NCBI RefSeq assembly: GCF_000178855.1
Contig: NZ_ADVG01000001.1
Span: 930,001 to 994,000, forward strand
Source: Ktedonobacter racemifer DSM 44963
GTDB taxonomy: Bacteria > Chloroflexota > Ktedonobacteria > Ktedonobacterales > Ktedonobacteraceae
Direction of reading: 5' to 3'
Length of the DNA: 64,000 nt
Below the pieces are notes generated by a model that had not been told where the DNA came from, did no database searches, and saw only the letters and a list, made by a program, of their open reading frames with translations. Shown here in pieces: positions 55,742 to 64,000 of the stretch. Made by a program: the position numbers and the translations under genes. Each line of letters begins with the position of its first letter. Positions within the stretch are counted from its first letter, which is position 1.

Positions 55742-56588
55742 GGGCCACCTCCCGCGCAATGGCCTCCAGCGTCAAGGCCTCGGGCGCGATAGAGAAACCG
55801 CTCAACCGCAGACGCTGGGCCAGTTCTAGCGGCTCAGGAATAGCCAGTTTCAAACGCCGCAAATGCTCCAGGTCACGAAAGACCTCAGCGGGGCGCCCCT
55901 CATGCACGATACGGCCCTGTTCCATTACCACCACGCGCTCAGCCAGTACAGCCTCCTCCAGTAGGTGCGTCACCTGGATCACAGCGAGACCATACGTTTG
56001 CTGAAGCTGATGCAACAGGCGGGTAATCTCGCGACGGGAGAGCGGATCAAGCATGGATGTCGCCTCGTCGGCGATGATGCACTGTGGGCGGAGTGCCAGC
56101 ACTCCAGCGATTGCCAGGCGCTGACGCTGCCCTCCGGAGAGCTTATGCGGAGGCGAATGGCGCAAATGCGCGATGCCAACGGCCTCAAGTGCCTGAGAGA
56201 CGCGCTCTTGAATCTCCTGGCGCGAGAAACCACGCACAGAGAGAGACCAGGCCACATCATCCTCCACAATAGTGGCGATGATCTGATTATCGGGATGCTG
56301 AAAGATCATGCCCACACTATCGCGTACATAGCGCCGCTTCCCCTCATCACGCGTATCAATACCATTCACCAGCACACGTCCGGCATCAGGCAGGAGCAGA
56401 GCGTTACAATGGCGTGCCAGGGTTGACTTGCCGCTGCCATTATGGCCCAACAACACAACATATTCACCGCGCGCGATCTGTAACGAGACCTCATTGAGCG
56501 CGAGAGGGGGGGTAGTTTCTGCCTCACCAGAAACTGGATAAGCATAGCAAATACCCTGCAAGTCAATAAATGGTGCCTGTTCTCTCAC
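55734..56588 (-). CDS. ecfA1: ECF transporter ATPase (EcfA1-type)
   Basis: The protein has 284 residues. Walker A: GHNGSGKSTLARH; Q-loop QHPDNQI, the form typical of EcfA1; signature KLSGGQRQRLAIAG; Walker B CIIADEATSMLDP with Ala before Asp-Glu; H-loop QVTHLLEEA. The start overlaps the upstream membrane gene by 4 bases (ATGA). It forms a heterodimer with the next ATPase. Confidence 0.92.
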   Translation of the reverse strand: MREQAPFIDLQGICYAYPVSGEAETTPPLALNEVSLQIARGEYVVLLGHNGSGKSTLARHCNALLLPDAGRVLVNGIDTRDEGKRRYVRDSVGMIFQHPDNQIIATIVEDDVAWSLSVRGFSRQEIQERVSQALEAVGIAHLRHSPPHKLSGGQRQRLAIAGVLALRPQCIIADEATSMLDPLSRREITRLLHQLQQTYGLAVIQVTHLLEEAVLAERVVVMEQGRIVHEGRPAEVFRDLEHLRRLKLAIPEPLELAQRLRLSGFSIAPEALTLEAIAREVARA

Positions 56589-57358
56589 GCGACCTCTCCT
56601 CTCTTTTCCTGCCTTCTCCAGCCGCGCAAACGTAAGAGCATCCCACGCGCAAACTTAAAGGCGCCCATAAGGAGCCTGCGCACGAAACGCTCAATCCGTG
56701 GTCCAGGGAATGGGCGCACATCATAGCCAAGCAGACGTACAAAAAGATTGATGGAGGTATACACAATCGTCACAAATGGGAGCATGATCGCACAGATCGC
56801 GAGATAGAGCGTCAGCCACCAGTACGATTTTAGCCAGAGTCCAAGTGCCTGCGCACGCGTGGCCCAGGTATGCTGCCACCAGGCATACCATCCCAATCGC
56901 TTTGTGAAGAGCGTGACAAGCTGGCCCATGCTTGCGTTAAGCTGATCGACGGTCTGGGTAATCGTCCCCAATGGACGACCCGAGAGCACAAACGCCAGCA
57001 GGACCAACCCATAAAACGCCATAGCCCCACAAGTAATGCCAATGAAGAGGAGGAGCCAGTGTGGGAGGCGCAGGCGCATGGTGAAACCCAGAAAAAGCCC
57101 ACCCACGCATTCTAGGAGGATGAGCGGCATTGCCGCTGGACCCAGCAACACCAGAATCAGGAAGAGCGCGACTCCCAGACCAAAACAGGCCGTATAGAGT
57201 CCACGGCGCAAGACCAGAACGGCGAAGACCAGAAAGATCAGGCTGCGAAAGATATCTCCTACCAGGGGAAGATAGGTCACAGCCAGTTGCGCGATGACCG
57301 CGACGTCCGCCAGCAGAGCGCCCTCAGCAATTTCAATAGCTTTTAAATTTCGAAACAT
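56585..57358 (-). CDS. membrane protein, candidate ECF substrate-binding (S) subunit
   Basis: The protein has 257 residues from ATG 57358 (MFRNLKAIEIAEGALLAD); the longer frame to 57574 runs through a hairpin and is unlikely. Hydrophobic segments occur at about residues 15-35, 38-60, 60-85, 95-125 and 175-205, with an amphipathic segment between (TQTVDQLNASMGQLVTL) and a basic C-terminus. It resembles DUF2232/YybS-like membrane proteins, which share the S-component fold. Being first in an operon with EcfA1, EcfA2 and EcfT, it is the probable substrate subunit. The substrate is unknown and no riboswitch was recognised upstream. Confidence 0.75.
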   Translation of the reverse strand: MFRNLKAIEIAEGALLADVAVIAQLAVTYLPLVGDIFRSLIFLVFAVLVLRRGLYTACFGLGVALFLILVLLGPAAMPLILLECVGGLFLGFTMRLRLPHWLLLFIGITCGAMAFYGLVLLAFVLSGRPLGTITQTVDQLNASMGQLVTLFTKRLGWYAWWQHTWATRAQALGLWLKSYWWLTLYLAICAIMLPFVTIVYTSINLFVRLLGYDVRPFPGPRIERFVRRLLMGAFKFARGMLLRLRGWRRQEKRGEVA

Positions 57359-57520
57359 AGAATTTACATACCTATTAAGCTGCTTTTCTCTGATTGTAGC
57401 TTTTTTTTGCCAGAACACAAGGTCATAAGTACACTTTATAGCGCACACGCGACAGCAGAGCAGGATACCCCTTAAAATTATATCAGAACTTCTCGCCACT
57501 ACGTAGTTCGCAGGGGATAG

Positions 57521-57571
57521 TATGTGCGGTGGAGGAAAATGCCTGCGGCATTTTCCTCCACCGCACATACA
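57521..57571. terminator. 24-bp perfect hairpin between divergent genes
   Basis: GTATGTGCGGTGGAGGAAAA and four more bases pair with a perfect complement around a 3-base loop. It lies between two genes that point away from each other, so it is not at a gene end; it may insulate the two promoters or fold in a 5' leader. Confidence 0.55.
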
Positions 57572-57713
57572 CATTCAGTGATAGAGACAAAGCTAATTTA
57601 AGCGATCATGAGGCCGGTACTATGCGTCGTTGCCATCACTGGCGGGGCATGCTATAGTACAAAACCGTGACCGAGATAACTTGGATAGTAAGTATAGGAA
57701 GAGAAATCGTAGG

Positions 57714-60011
57714 ATGGCAACGCAGCGAGCACAATCCAGAGCGAAAACCACAGCTTCGAAAACCACAGCTTCAAAGATAGAGTTTGTCGCCAACCCGCAA
57801 CAGGCGGCCGCCATCGCCCATACAGATGGCCCCGCGGCCTTTATCGCGGCGGCAGGTACAGGCAAAACCGCGATTCTCGTGCAACGCCTTGTACGCCTGA
57901 TCGCCGATGTCGGGGTTGCCCCCGAGGCCATTCTCTGTGTCACCTTTACCCGCGCCGCCGCAGAGGAGATGGAGAAGCGCGCCCTCAAAAGCCTGAAGGC
58001 CAGAGGCCTACTCATCAAAGATCTCAAGGCTCTCCGCGTCGTGACCTTTCACGGCCTGGGACACGTCATGCTCCGCGAGAAACTCCAGCTTAAACCCCAG
58101 GAACTCAACCAGCGCCTCATCAGCGGCGATCCACGCCAGTGGCTGGCCGAGGATATTGTGCGTCCCTGGCGCAGCGACCGCTCACGCGGCATGAACTGGG
58201 AGGTCAATATTACCGACGTGCTGGCAGCAGTCGACAGGGCCAAGGAAGAGCTCATCCAGCCCGAACAATCACAGGACTTCTTCCGCCGCCACCTGGGACT
58301 CATGCCCGAACTGGCGGTCCGCTATCAGGAGTTTTTTGAGCGCTATGAGCAGACCAAGCAGAAGGAGAAGCTCTACGACCTCTCAGACCTGATCTATATT
58401 CCGCTGTTGCTGCTTGAGAGCAGCCCCAAATTCCGCAAGACCTGGCAGAATCGCTATCAGTATCTCCAGATCGACGAGACGCAGGATACCAGCCCCTCAC
58501 AGTATAAGCTGATTCAGTACCTGGCCGCACCCAGGCATAACGTGGTCGTCGTTGGTGACCCAGACCAGGCCATTTATCAATTCCGTGGCGCCAGTCCCGA
58601 GGCCTCAATCCTCTCGTTTAAAAGCATGTATCCCAAAGGAAAGATCTATCGCATCGAGCATAACTATCGCTCAACGCCACAGATCCTTGAGGCCGCGAAT
58701 ACGCTGATCAGCAAAAATGATATTACCCCCGGCTTTGAAAAGGTCTTGCGCCCGACGCTGCCCAGTGGCGCACCGGTACTGGTCACGGCCTATCCGGACC
58801 AGGAGAGCGAGGCTGACGGGGTCGCGACGCGCATTGAGGAGCTCGCACGCGCCTGGCGTACCCAGCAGGATAAACTCAGCTACCGTGATATCTTCGTGCT
58901 GGCGCGCACCAATTACCACCTGGCCAACCTGGAGATCGCCCTGGCCCGGCACCACATCCCCTACCGCACGGTAGGTGGCTCCTCGTTCTTTAAGCGCAAG
59001 ACCACGCGTGACATCCTGGCCTTCCTGACTCTGGTCGATGGCATGCGTATCTATCAGGATTTTCTCGCCTCGCGCCAGACGCCCAATCCGCGCAGACGCG
59101 AAGACGTTTTGACGCCCGTACACTGCGGCGAGCAGAACGCGGCCTTCCGCGTAGTAGCGAATATTCCCTCTCGGGAGTACTTCACACGCACAGGCAAGAT
59201 CTCGCATCGCTTTACGCCGACCTTCTATGGCACACTCTCCTCATTCGCCAGTGGACAACCGCTACTACAGTTCTGTGAGGAGCAGGCCTATACCATCGCC
59301 TCCGAGTTCCAGCTGGGCGTCAAAGACTTCGTCGGCTTGATTCAGCGGATCAGCAATAAGTGTCACAATCGACCAGCCGAAGCCATCAAGCTCCTGCGCG
59401 AATATGCCTATGACACCCATCTGCTGCACTATGATAGCCGCCACAAAGAGAACGCGGACGAGGACGAGGAGACACCCAAGCCACGCGAAGAGGTCAAGCT
59501 TGAGGGACGCTTTGACGAGCTGGAAGAGCTCACCGAGATCGCTCAGCGCCACCACACCATTCGCCACTTCTTGCAGGCCATGGCCCAGCTCAAGGAGCAG
59601 GCCGAGGACAGCAGCAAGAACAAGCGCGACTGCGTCAGCCTGATGACGGTGCATAAATCTAAGGGACTGGAGGCGCCGGTAGTCTTTGTCATGGGCATGA
59701 CGGAGAGCATCTTCCCGCACAAGCGCTCTTTTACCATGACGGAGGATGGCCCGATTGAAACCTCGGGCATCGCCGAGGAGCGCCGCCTGGCCTACGTTGC
59801 CTACACACGCGCGCAACATTTGCTCTTCCTGACCTCGCTCCTGCGCTATCGCGGTAGCGATGCCCAGGCCTCTCGCTTCATCTACGAGGCTGGACTCAAG
59901 CCCACCGACGAAGACGGCATCCTCAATCCCTACCTGATGACACGCGATGGTGATCCGCGCGAGCAACCACCCAAAGCCTCACCAGCCGTAAGTATGCCGA
60001 CTTTATTCTAG
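57714..60011 (+). CDS. UvrD/PcrA-like ATP-dependent DNA helicase
   Basis: The protein has 765 residues from ATG 57714; a frame to 57630 exists but is poorly conserved in character. Superfamily 1 motifs in order: FVANPQQAAAIAHTDGP (Q motif), AAAGTGKTAILVQRL (Walker A), CVTFTRAAAEEM (Ia), QIDETQDTSPSQY (II), VVGDPDQAIYQFRGASPEA (III), IEHNYRSTPQILEA (IV), LMTVHKSKGLEAPVVFVMG (V) and EERRLAYVAYTRA (VI). It unwinds DNA 3' to 5' during repair or replication restart. Motif II has Thr where many relatives have Phe or Tyr (DETQD), as in some UvrD-like members. It is an isolated gene with a terminator behind it. Confidence 0.92.
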   Translation: MATQRAQSRAKTTASKTTASKIEFVANPQQAAAIAHTDGPAAFIAAAGTGKTAILVQRLVRLIADVGVAPEAILCVTFTRAAAEEMEKRALKSLKARGLLIKDLKALRVVTFHGLGHVMLREKLQLKPQELNQRLISGDPRQWLAEDIVRPWRSDRSRGMNWEVNITDVLAAVDRAKEELIQPEQSQDFFRRHLGLMPELAVRYQEFFERYEQTKQKEKLYDLSDLIYIPLLLLESSPKFRKTWQNRYQYLQIDETQDTSPSQYKLIQYLAAPRHNVVVVGDPDQAIYQFRGASPEASILSFKSMYPKGKIYRIEHNYRSTPQILEAANTLISKNDITPGFEKVLRPTLPSGAPVLVTAYPDQESEADGVATRIEELARAWRTQQDKLSYRDIFVLARTNYHLANLEIALARHHIPYRTVGGSSFFKRKTTRDILAFLTLVDGMRIYQDFLASRQTPNPRRREDVLTPVHCGEQNAAFRVVANIPSREYFTRTGKISHRFTPTFYGTLSSFASGQPLLQFCEEQAYTIASEFQLGVKDFVGLIQRISNKCHNRPAEAIKLLREYAYDTHLLHYDSRHKENADEDEETPKPREEVKLEGRFDELEELTEIAQRHHTIRHFLQAMAQLKEQAEDSSKNKRDCVSLMTVHKSKGLEAPVVFVMGMTESIFPHKRSFTMTEDGPIETSGIAEERRLAYVAYTRAQHLLFLTSLLRYRGSDAQASRFIYEAGLKPTDEDGILNPYLMTRDGDPREQPPKASPAVSMPTLF

Positions 60012-60017
60012 CCAAAA

Positions 60018-60064
60018 GTGTATGTAGTGTTGATGGGGCATTGCCCCATCAACACTACATACAC
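60018..60064. terminator. 23-bp perfect hairpin between convergent genes
   Basis: GTGTATGTAGTGTTGATGGG and three more bases pair with a perfect complement around a single base. It sits in the 57-base gap between helicase and LysR gene ends and serves both. Confidence 0.85.
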
Positions 60065-60068
60065 GATA

Positions 60069-61004
60069 TTACCTGCCACCCTCGAAGGTCGAGGCGCGTA
60101 TGGCCTCCAGGCCATGCTCCAGAATGGGCGAGAGCACGGCGCAGAAGGCCTGGGCCGCGGGCGAGAGCCGCCGATCCGCGCGCCGCATCAGGCAGAGTTG
60201 TGGACGCAGATTGAGGTTGCTCACAGGGACATGCACCAGTTCTCCACGCATAAGCTCACGCTGCACCGAGAAGGCAGAGATAATCGCCGCGCCCACGCCA
60301 CTCATGACCATCTGTTTTACCGCCTCGTTGTCGGTCAGGGTAAAAAGGGAGTGAATTTGAACTCCGTGGCGCTCCAGTTCTTGCTCGATCATCCCCCGAA
60401 TGACGCTCTCTTCCTCGCGCAGGATCAATTCGCCCTGATTTAGCGCCGTGACAGGCAAGACCTGAAGCTTGCTCCATTTATGGGTAGGAGCCACCACCAG
60501 GATCAGCTCATCACTCGTCGCCATCTCGACCTGCAACTCTGGAGGGCAGATCGAGGTATCGCTCTCGACAAGACCAAAATCCAGCTGCCAGTTGAGCAAC
60601 GCCTGCACAATCTCAGGTGAATTCAGGATAGAAATATGCAGTGTCACCTGCGGATAGCGGGCACGAAAGCGCGAGACAACGAGCGGCAACAGATAGACAC
60701 CTGCCGTGCGATTGAAGGCCAGGCGCACCTCGCCACCCTCGACATCGCGCAACTCCTTCAGGGCATCTTCCATTTCTCGCTCCAGCGAGAAGAGTTGTTG
60801 CGCGTATTCCTTGAGCACACGCCCAGCATTAGTCAAGGCGATGCGCCGCCCCTGGCGCTCAATGAGCTTCAGATGCACCTCCTGCTCCAGACTATGAATC
60901 GTCTTGGTCACAGCAGGCTGGCTCAGGTGAAGCTCCTCCGCCGCGCGCGTCACATGTTCAAGCTCCGCGACTTTCAAAAAGATGCGTAAATTCTGTAAAT
61001 TCAT
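60069..61004 (-). CDS. LysR-family transcriptional regulator
   Basis: This 311-residue protein has an N-terminal helix-turn-helix typical of the family (LQNLRIFLKVAELEHVTRAA, HLSQPAVTKTIHSLEQ), followed by the two-lobed effector-binding domain (EVRLAFNRTAGVYLLPLVVS, FGLVESDTSI, VVAPTHKWSKL). LysR genes usually control a divergent neighbour; here the divergent side is an IscB element, so the original target may have been displaced. The effector is unknown. Confidence 0.92.
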   Translation of the reverse strand: MNLQNLRIFLKVAELEHVTRAAEELHLSQPAVTKTIHSLEQEVHLKLIERQGRRIALTNAGRVLKEYAQQLFSLEREMEDALKELRDVEGGEVRLAFNRTAGVYLLPLVVSRFRARYPQVTLHISILNSPEIVQALLNWQLDFGLVESDTSICPPELQVEMATSDELILVVAPTHKWSKLQVLPVTALNQGELILREEESVIRGMIEQELERHGVQIHSLFTLTDNEAVKQMVMSGVGAAIISAFSVQRELMRGELVHVPVSNLNLRPQLCLMRRADRRLSPAAQAFCAVLSPILEHGLEAIRASTFEGGR

Positions 61005-61114
61005 AAGCGGTACAAGCGTAACCTAATTCACTGCCAAGAGAGCGTTTTTTGTTTATCATACCTCAAAAGCAACCATTACCATTTTCTCGCTGTACATTGG
61101 GAACTAAACAGTGT

Positions 61115-61369
61115 GTCAGGAACCTCTGCCTCAAGGCGGGGGCTTGCTTCAGCAAGCCTGAACCTGACCAGTCTCAGCCAGGGCAGACTTGATGGATAGA
61201 ATCATCAAGGCAATCGGGCTACGTTAAATAGGTACGTTGGAGTGCATGCCGGCCCCAACCGCTACGGTGCAACATTAAACAGGCGTAGAGGGTGAAGCCA
61301 GTGTGTTGTACACCAAACCGTTTTTAACATTGACGAGGCAACCATTACCTACGAAAGTAGAGGCTCAAC
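61115..61369 (+). ncRNA. predicted omega RNA of iscB
   Basis: These 255 noncoding bases are directly upstream of iscB. They contain TCAGGAACC, GGGGGCTTGCTTCAGCAAGC (hairpin), CTGACCAGTCTCAGCCAGGG and further stems. The first part parallels the RNA region upstream of isrB (50014-50272). Known IscB systems place the guide at the 5' end of such an RNA, reading into flanking host DNA at about 61110. Ends are approximate. Confidence 0.7.
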
Positions 61370-62676
61370 ATGAGCAACGTCTTTGTCATTGACAGTGATT
61401 ACAAACCCTTACATCCGGTGCATCCCGCCCGTGCAAGGCTCTTGCTCACGCAAGGCAAAGCCACCGTGTATAGAAGATACCCGTTTACTATTGTGCTCAA
61501 GCGCGTAGCTGAGCAACCAGAGGCACCCCCTTTGCGTCTCAAAATCGATCCAGGCAGTAAAACCACAGGAATTGCCATTGTAAATGATGCCAACGGCAAG
61601 GTGGTCTTTGCGGCTGAACTTGAGCATCGAGGCCATGCCATTAAAGCCAGTCTGGAGAATCGTCGTGCGATTCGTCATAGTCGCAGACAGCGTAAAACAC
61701 GCTATAGAAAGCCACGGTACAAAAATAGAAAGCGAAAGCAGGGATGGTTGCCACCATCGCTGGAAAGTCGCCTTGCCAATATTCTGACGTGGGTCGCTCG
61801 CTTGTGTCGCTCTGCTCCTATTGCTGCTGTAAGCCAGGAGCTTGTGAAGTTTGATTTGCAACTGCTGGACAATCCCGATATCACAGGCATAGAATACCAA
61901 CAAGGCACATTGCAAGGCTATGAAGTCAGGGAATTTTTGCTCGAAAAATGGGGACGCACGTGCGCCTATTGCTGCAAGCAAGATATTCCCTTGCGGATTG
62001 AACACATTCATCCACGGGCCAATGGTGGCACTCACAGGATCAGCAACTTGACCCTGGCGTGTGAGCGATGCAATCGTACAAAAGGAACCCAGGATATTGC
62101 GGTGTTTCTTGCCAAAAAGCCTGATGTGCTCACACGCATTCTGGCTCAGGTGAAGAAGCCACTCAAAGATGCCAGTGCGGTCAATGCCACGCGCTGGGCC
62201 TTGCTTGAACGGCTGAAAGCCTTTGGATTGCCTGTGGAATGTGGCAGCGGCGGGTTGACCAAATATAACCGCACCACAAGAGGGTTGCCTAAAACACATT
62301 GGGTAGATGCTGCCTGTGTGGGCAAGAGTACCCCTGTTGCGCTTTCCTATAAGGGGGTTGGGCCCTTGTGTGTGACAGCCAAGGGCATGGATCGCGGCAA
62401 ATGTGCCGGATGAATCGTTATGGCTTCCCACGTACCGGCCCCAAAAAAGCGAAGTCCATTGAGGGCTTTCAAACAGGAGATATGGTCAAAGCGGTGGTCT
62501 CATCTGGCAAAAAAGTGGGAACGTATGTGGGCAAGATCGCCATTCGCACAACGGGTTCATTTAACATCACCACCCAGTATGCAACTATCGAGGGGATTGG
62601 CCACCGCTTTTGTCGTACACTACATCGCAAGGATGGCTATCGTTATCGGCAGGGCAACACCTCTTCCCTGCCCTAA
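61370..62676 (+). pseudogene. iscB: IscB with HNH domain, frameshifted near C-terminus
   Basis: The first frame (61370-62413) has the PLMP-type start (VIDSDYKPLHPVHPARARLL), RuvC-I LKIDPGSKTTGIAIV, a basic bridge helix (ENRRAIRHSRRQRKTRYR), RuvC-II AAVSQELVKFDLQLL, a complete HNH domain (CAYCCKQDIPLRIEHIHP, NLTLACERCNRTKG) and RuvC-III KTHWVDAACVG. Around 62385-62395, in a G-run after Thr-Ala-Lys, one base appears to be missing. The conserved C-terminal domain (MNRYGFPRTGPKKAKSIEG, GSFNITTQYATIEGIGHR) continues in the next frame to 62676. IscB is the ancestor-like relative of Cas9. Loss of the target-adjacent-motif-reading C-terminus would abolish normal activity. Confidence 0.9.
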
Positions 62677-62679
62677 AAA

Positions 62680-62716
62680 GGAACGTTTCTTTCCTCCCTG
62701 GCTCAAGCACAGGGGT
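62680..62716 (+). repeat. right-end hairpin of IscB element
   Basis: CCCTGGCTCAAGCACAGGGG (62696-62715) forms the hairpin. With the preceding AAGGAACG...TTTCCTC it matches the isrB right end at 48900-48940, differing at few positions, which marks a shared transposon end. Confidence 0.8.
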
Positions 62717-62885
62717 CCAGATACGGAGCTTCTATGATTATGCCGGGAAACTCCTATAACTCAGTATTTCTACTGTCGTCTGAGTGTATAAGAAATAGAT
62801 CTAATATTTGGGTACACAAAAACACATAAACAGGAGGAGGGCGAACCTTTCCACGCTAACACGTGAAAGCAAGCCACATCACTAT

Positions 62886-63590
62886 ATGAAAAACTGTCCT
62901 CATTGTGGTAAAGCCAACGATCTCAGCGCCTTTTATTGTGAGACCTGTGGGCAAATTATTGAGAAACCTGCCAATAATGATCTCTATACAGTCAATCAGC
63001 GAGAAGAGATGTATGGGGTCACTAGACGATCGCAAGATGCGATATCTACTCCCCCTAATTACCAGGAAACACCTGTCTATACAACTCCAGCTTCCTACAG
63101 TCCTTATGGCTCAGGGGAAGCCTATGCACCTCCTCCCTACGCACAACAATCTGCGGGAATGCAAACGCCTTACTACGCAACCCCGATATATCCTCAAGTT
63201 CCAATCGAACAGGGACGTTCCACTGGTGGAATTATTTTGAGTATTATGCTCTATCTCTTCAATTTATGTTGGGCTAGTCTGGGAGTATTTGGCTTTCTAA
63301 CCGGCTTCACTAGCAATGATATATCTATTGTTGCTCTTTTAGTTTTCTTCCTGGTTGCTATAGTGACGCTTGTCTTTATTATGATCAAGCACAAAAAACC
63401 ACGTTTAAAGTGGTGGGTACGTTTACTGGCCTTTCTAGGTATCACGATCATTGGTTTTATCGTTCTCATTATTGCTGAAGGCTTGAGCACTGTAGTGTCA
63501 GCGACAAACCATGGCCAGGTTGAAGATATCTACCTGGGAGGGACATTAGTGGTCTTTGGCGTACTAGCCATGATTGCTTCTGTCCTGTAG
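62886..63590 (+). CDS. zinc-ribbon membrane protein, unknown
   Basis: The protein has 234 residues from ATG 62886 (MKNCPHCGKANDLS); the frame reaches 62808 only through a TTG. The N-terminus is a four-cysteine zinc ribbon (CPHCG ... CETCG). About 90 residues rich in Pro, Tyr and Ser follow, probably disordered. Three or four hydrophobic segments come next (IILSIMLYLFNLCWASLGVF, IVALLVFFLVAIVTLVFIM, LLAFLGITIIGFIVLIIAEG and a C-terminal one). No enzyme motif. Related zinc-ribbon membrane proteins are common but of unknown role. Confidence 0.8.
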   Translation: MKNCPHCGKANDLSAFYCETCGQIIEKPANNDLYTVNQREEMYGVTRRSQDAISTPPNYQETPVYTTPASYSPYGSGEAYAPPPYAQQSAGMQTPYYATPIYPQVPIEQGRSTGGIILSIMLYLFNLCWASLGVFGFLTGFTSNDISIVALLVFFLVAIVTLVFIMIKHKKPRLKWWVRLLAFLGITIIGFIVLIIAEGLSTVVSATNHGQVEDIYLGGTLVVFGVLAMIASVL

Positions 63591-63603
63591 GAAGGGACAG
63601 TAC

Positions 63604-63711
63604 GCTACGTACGTACGCGCCGACGCAACTCATGCTGGGTCGACGTTACTCCCACTAAATGCCTGCCCTTCCTTCGCGATCTCGAAGGGCGTAGGCACGT
63701 ACGTACGTAGC
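63604..63711. repeat. structured inverted repeat after zinc-ribbon gene
   Basis: GCTACGTACGTACGCGCC (63604-63621) pairs with GGCACGTACGTACGTAGC (63694-63711) with one mismatch. The enclosed 72 bases contain a further stem GCCCTTC / GAAGGGC. It could be a branched terminator or a small mobile repeat; no other copy is in the window. Confidence 0.6.
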
Positions 63712-63891
63712 GCACGGTATCACACAGACCAGGAAGCAATACTTGAACTAGCTCTTTTCGTGCGTTCTGGGTCCTCCTGCTGGGCTGCCATATCTGCTTG
63801 ATAGCGACCAAGTATCCATTTTGTATAAGCAACCATCACAAAGTATCATCATCTCTTGCATATCTCAAGCAGATAGAGTAAACTTGGATGT

Positions 63892-64000
63892 ATGAAGTTA
63901 TCGAGTTATGCCAAGAAGATTGGGATCAGTTATAACAGCGCCTGGCGTATGTGGAAACGCGGCCAGATTCCCGGCTATCAATTGCCCACCGGCACCGTGA
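63892..64000 (+). CDS. tnpA: IS607-type recombinase TnpA, N-terminus only
   Basis: The reading frame from ATG 63892 is open to the window end and reads MKLSSYAKKIGISYNSAWRM then WKRGQIPGYQLPTGTV. This is the MerR-like DNA-binding start of IS607 TnpA and is clearly related to the gene at 31659-32243 (MKLSDYAKQQGVRYETAW). A second IS607-type element therefore begins here. Confidence 0.85.
   Translation, partial: MKLSSYAKKIGISYNSAWRMWKRGQIPGYQLPTGTV

Noticed and set aside
61409..62431. 340-codon minus-strand frame opposite iscB
   Set aside because: Antisense of a gene with recognisable RuvC and HNH motifs.

Overview
The window looks like chromosomal DNA of a filamentous, spore-forming member of the Chloroflexota, most likely class Ktedonobacteria. 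This is an inference from gene content: many transposon nucleases of the TnpB/IscB type, large multi-PAS/GAF kinases, WD40-like lipoproteins, an ECF sigma factor and a thiazole/oxazole peptide cluster, with moderately high GC and small intergenic gaps closed by long perfect hairpins. No rRNA, tRNA or CRISPR array was recognised.

Layout. 1-1.2 kb: a TnpB gene running off the left edge. 1.2-4.8 kb: a hyuA-hyuB hydantoinase/oxoprolinase-type operon. 5.4-6.6 kb: a secreted protein of unknown function with an HExxEW motif. 7.1-12.1 kb (minus strand): a compact azole-peptide (TOMM) cluster with a 159-residue precursor holding 16 Ser-Cys pairs, a leader-binding/ThiF-like protein and a YcaO cyclodehydratase. 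12.2-14.9 kb: a helical-repeat-like gene cut by a TnpB-only insertion sequence. 15.2-20 kb: a large sensor kinase, a PhoB-type regulator and a lone receiver, with a 166-bp inverted-repeat element between the first two. 20.2-21.3 kb: an ECF sigma factor and a small acidic partner. 21.8-24.6 kb: acetoin-utilisation-type genes in which AcuC (deacetylase) and AcuA (acetyltransferase) are one polypeptide, next to AcuB. 24.9-30.4 kb: an S9 peptidase, a membrane protein, a WD40-like lipoprotein and an orphan DNA methyltransferase.

30.4-38.5 kb is a mobile-element pile-up: a complete IS607-type element at the 3' end of the methyltransferase gene, a dead TnpB gene with a second TnpB element inserted inside it, and a group II intron whose reverse transcriptase is broken by a 13-bp tandem duplication. 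38.6-42.5 kb returns to host genes (inositol-monophosphatase family, L,D-transpeptidase lipoprotein, C39-like protease). 42.6-46.5 kb holds an ISL3 element with intact 35-bp ends and an 8-bp target duplication, then a large TnpB. 46.7-48.7 kb: a DUF72 protein and a glycosyltransferase. 48.9-50.3 kb: an IsrB element (RuvC-only IscB relative). 50.9-53.3 kb: a YtkA/FixH-like protein and a NarL-type two-component system. 53.8-57.4 kb: an energy-coupling-factor (ECF) transporter operon. 57.7-61 kb: a UvrD-type helicase and a LysR regulator. 61.1-62.7 kb: an IscB element with a frameshifted gene. The window ends in a zinc-ribbon membrane protein and the first codons of another IS607-type recombinase.

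Two things stand out. The first is the azole-peptide cluster, whose product could carry up to 16 fused oxazole-thiazole units. The second is the density of RNA-guided-nuclease relatives: six TnpB genes, one TnpB fragment, one IscB and one IsrB in 64 kb. Many of these are damaged in ways that let the order of insertions be read.
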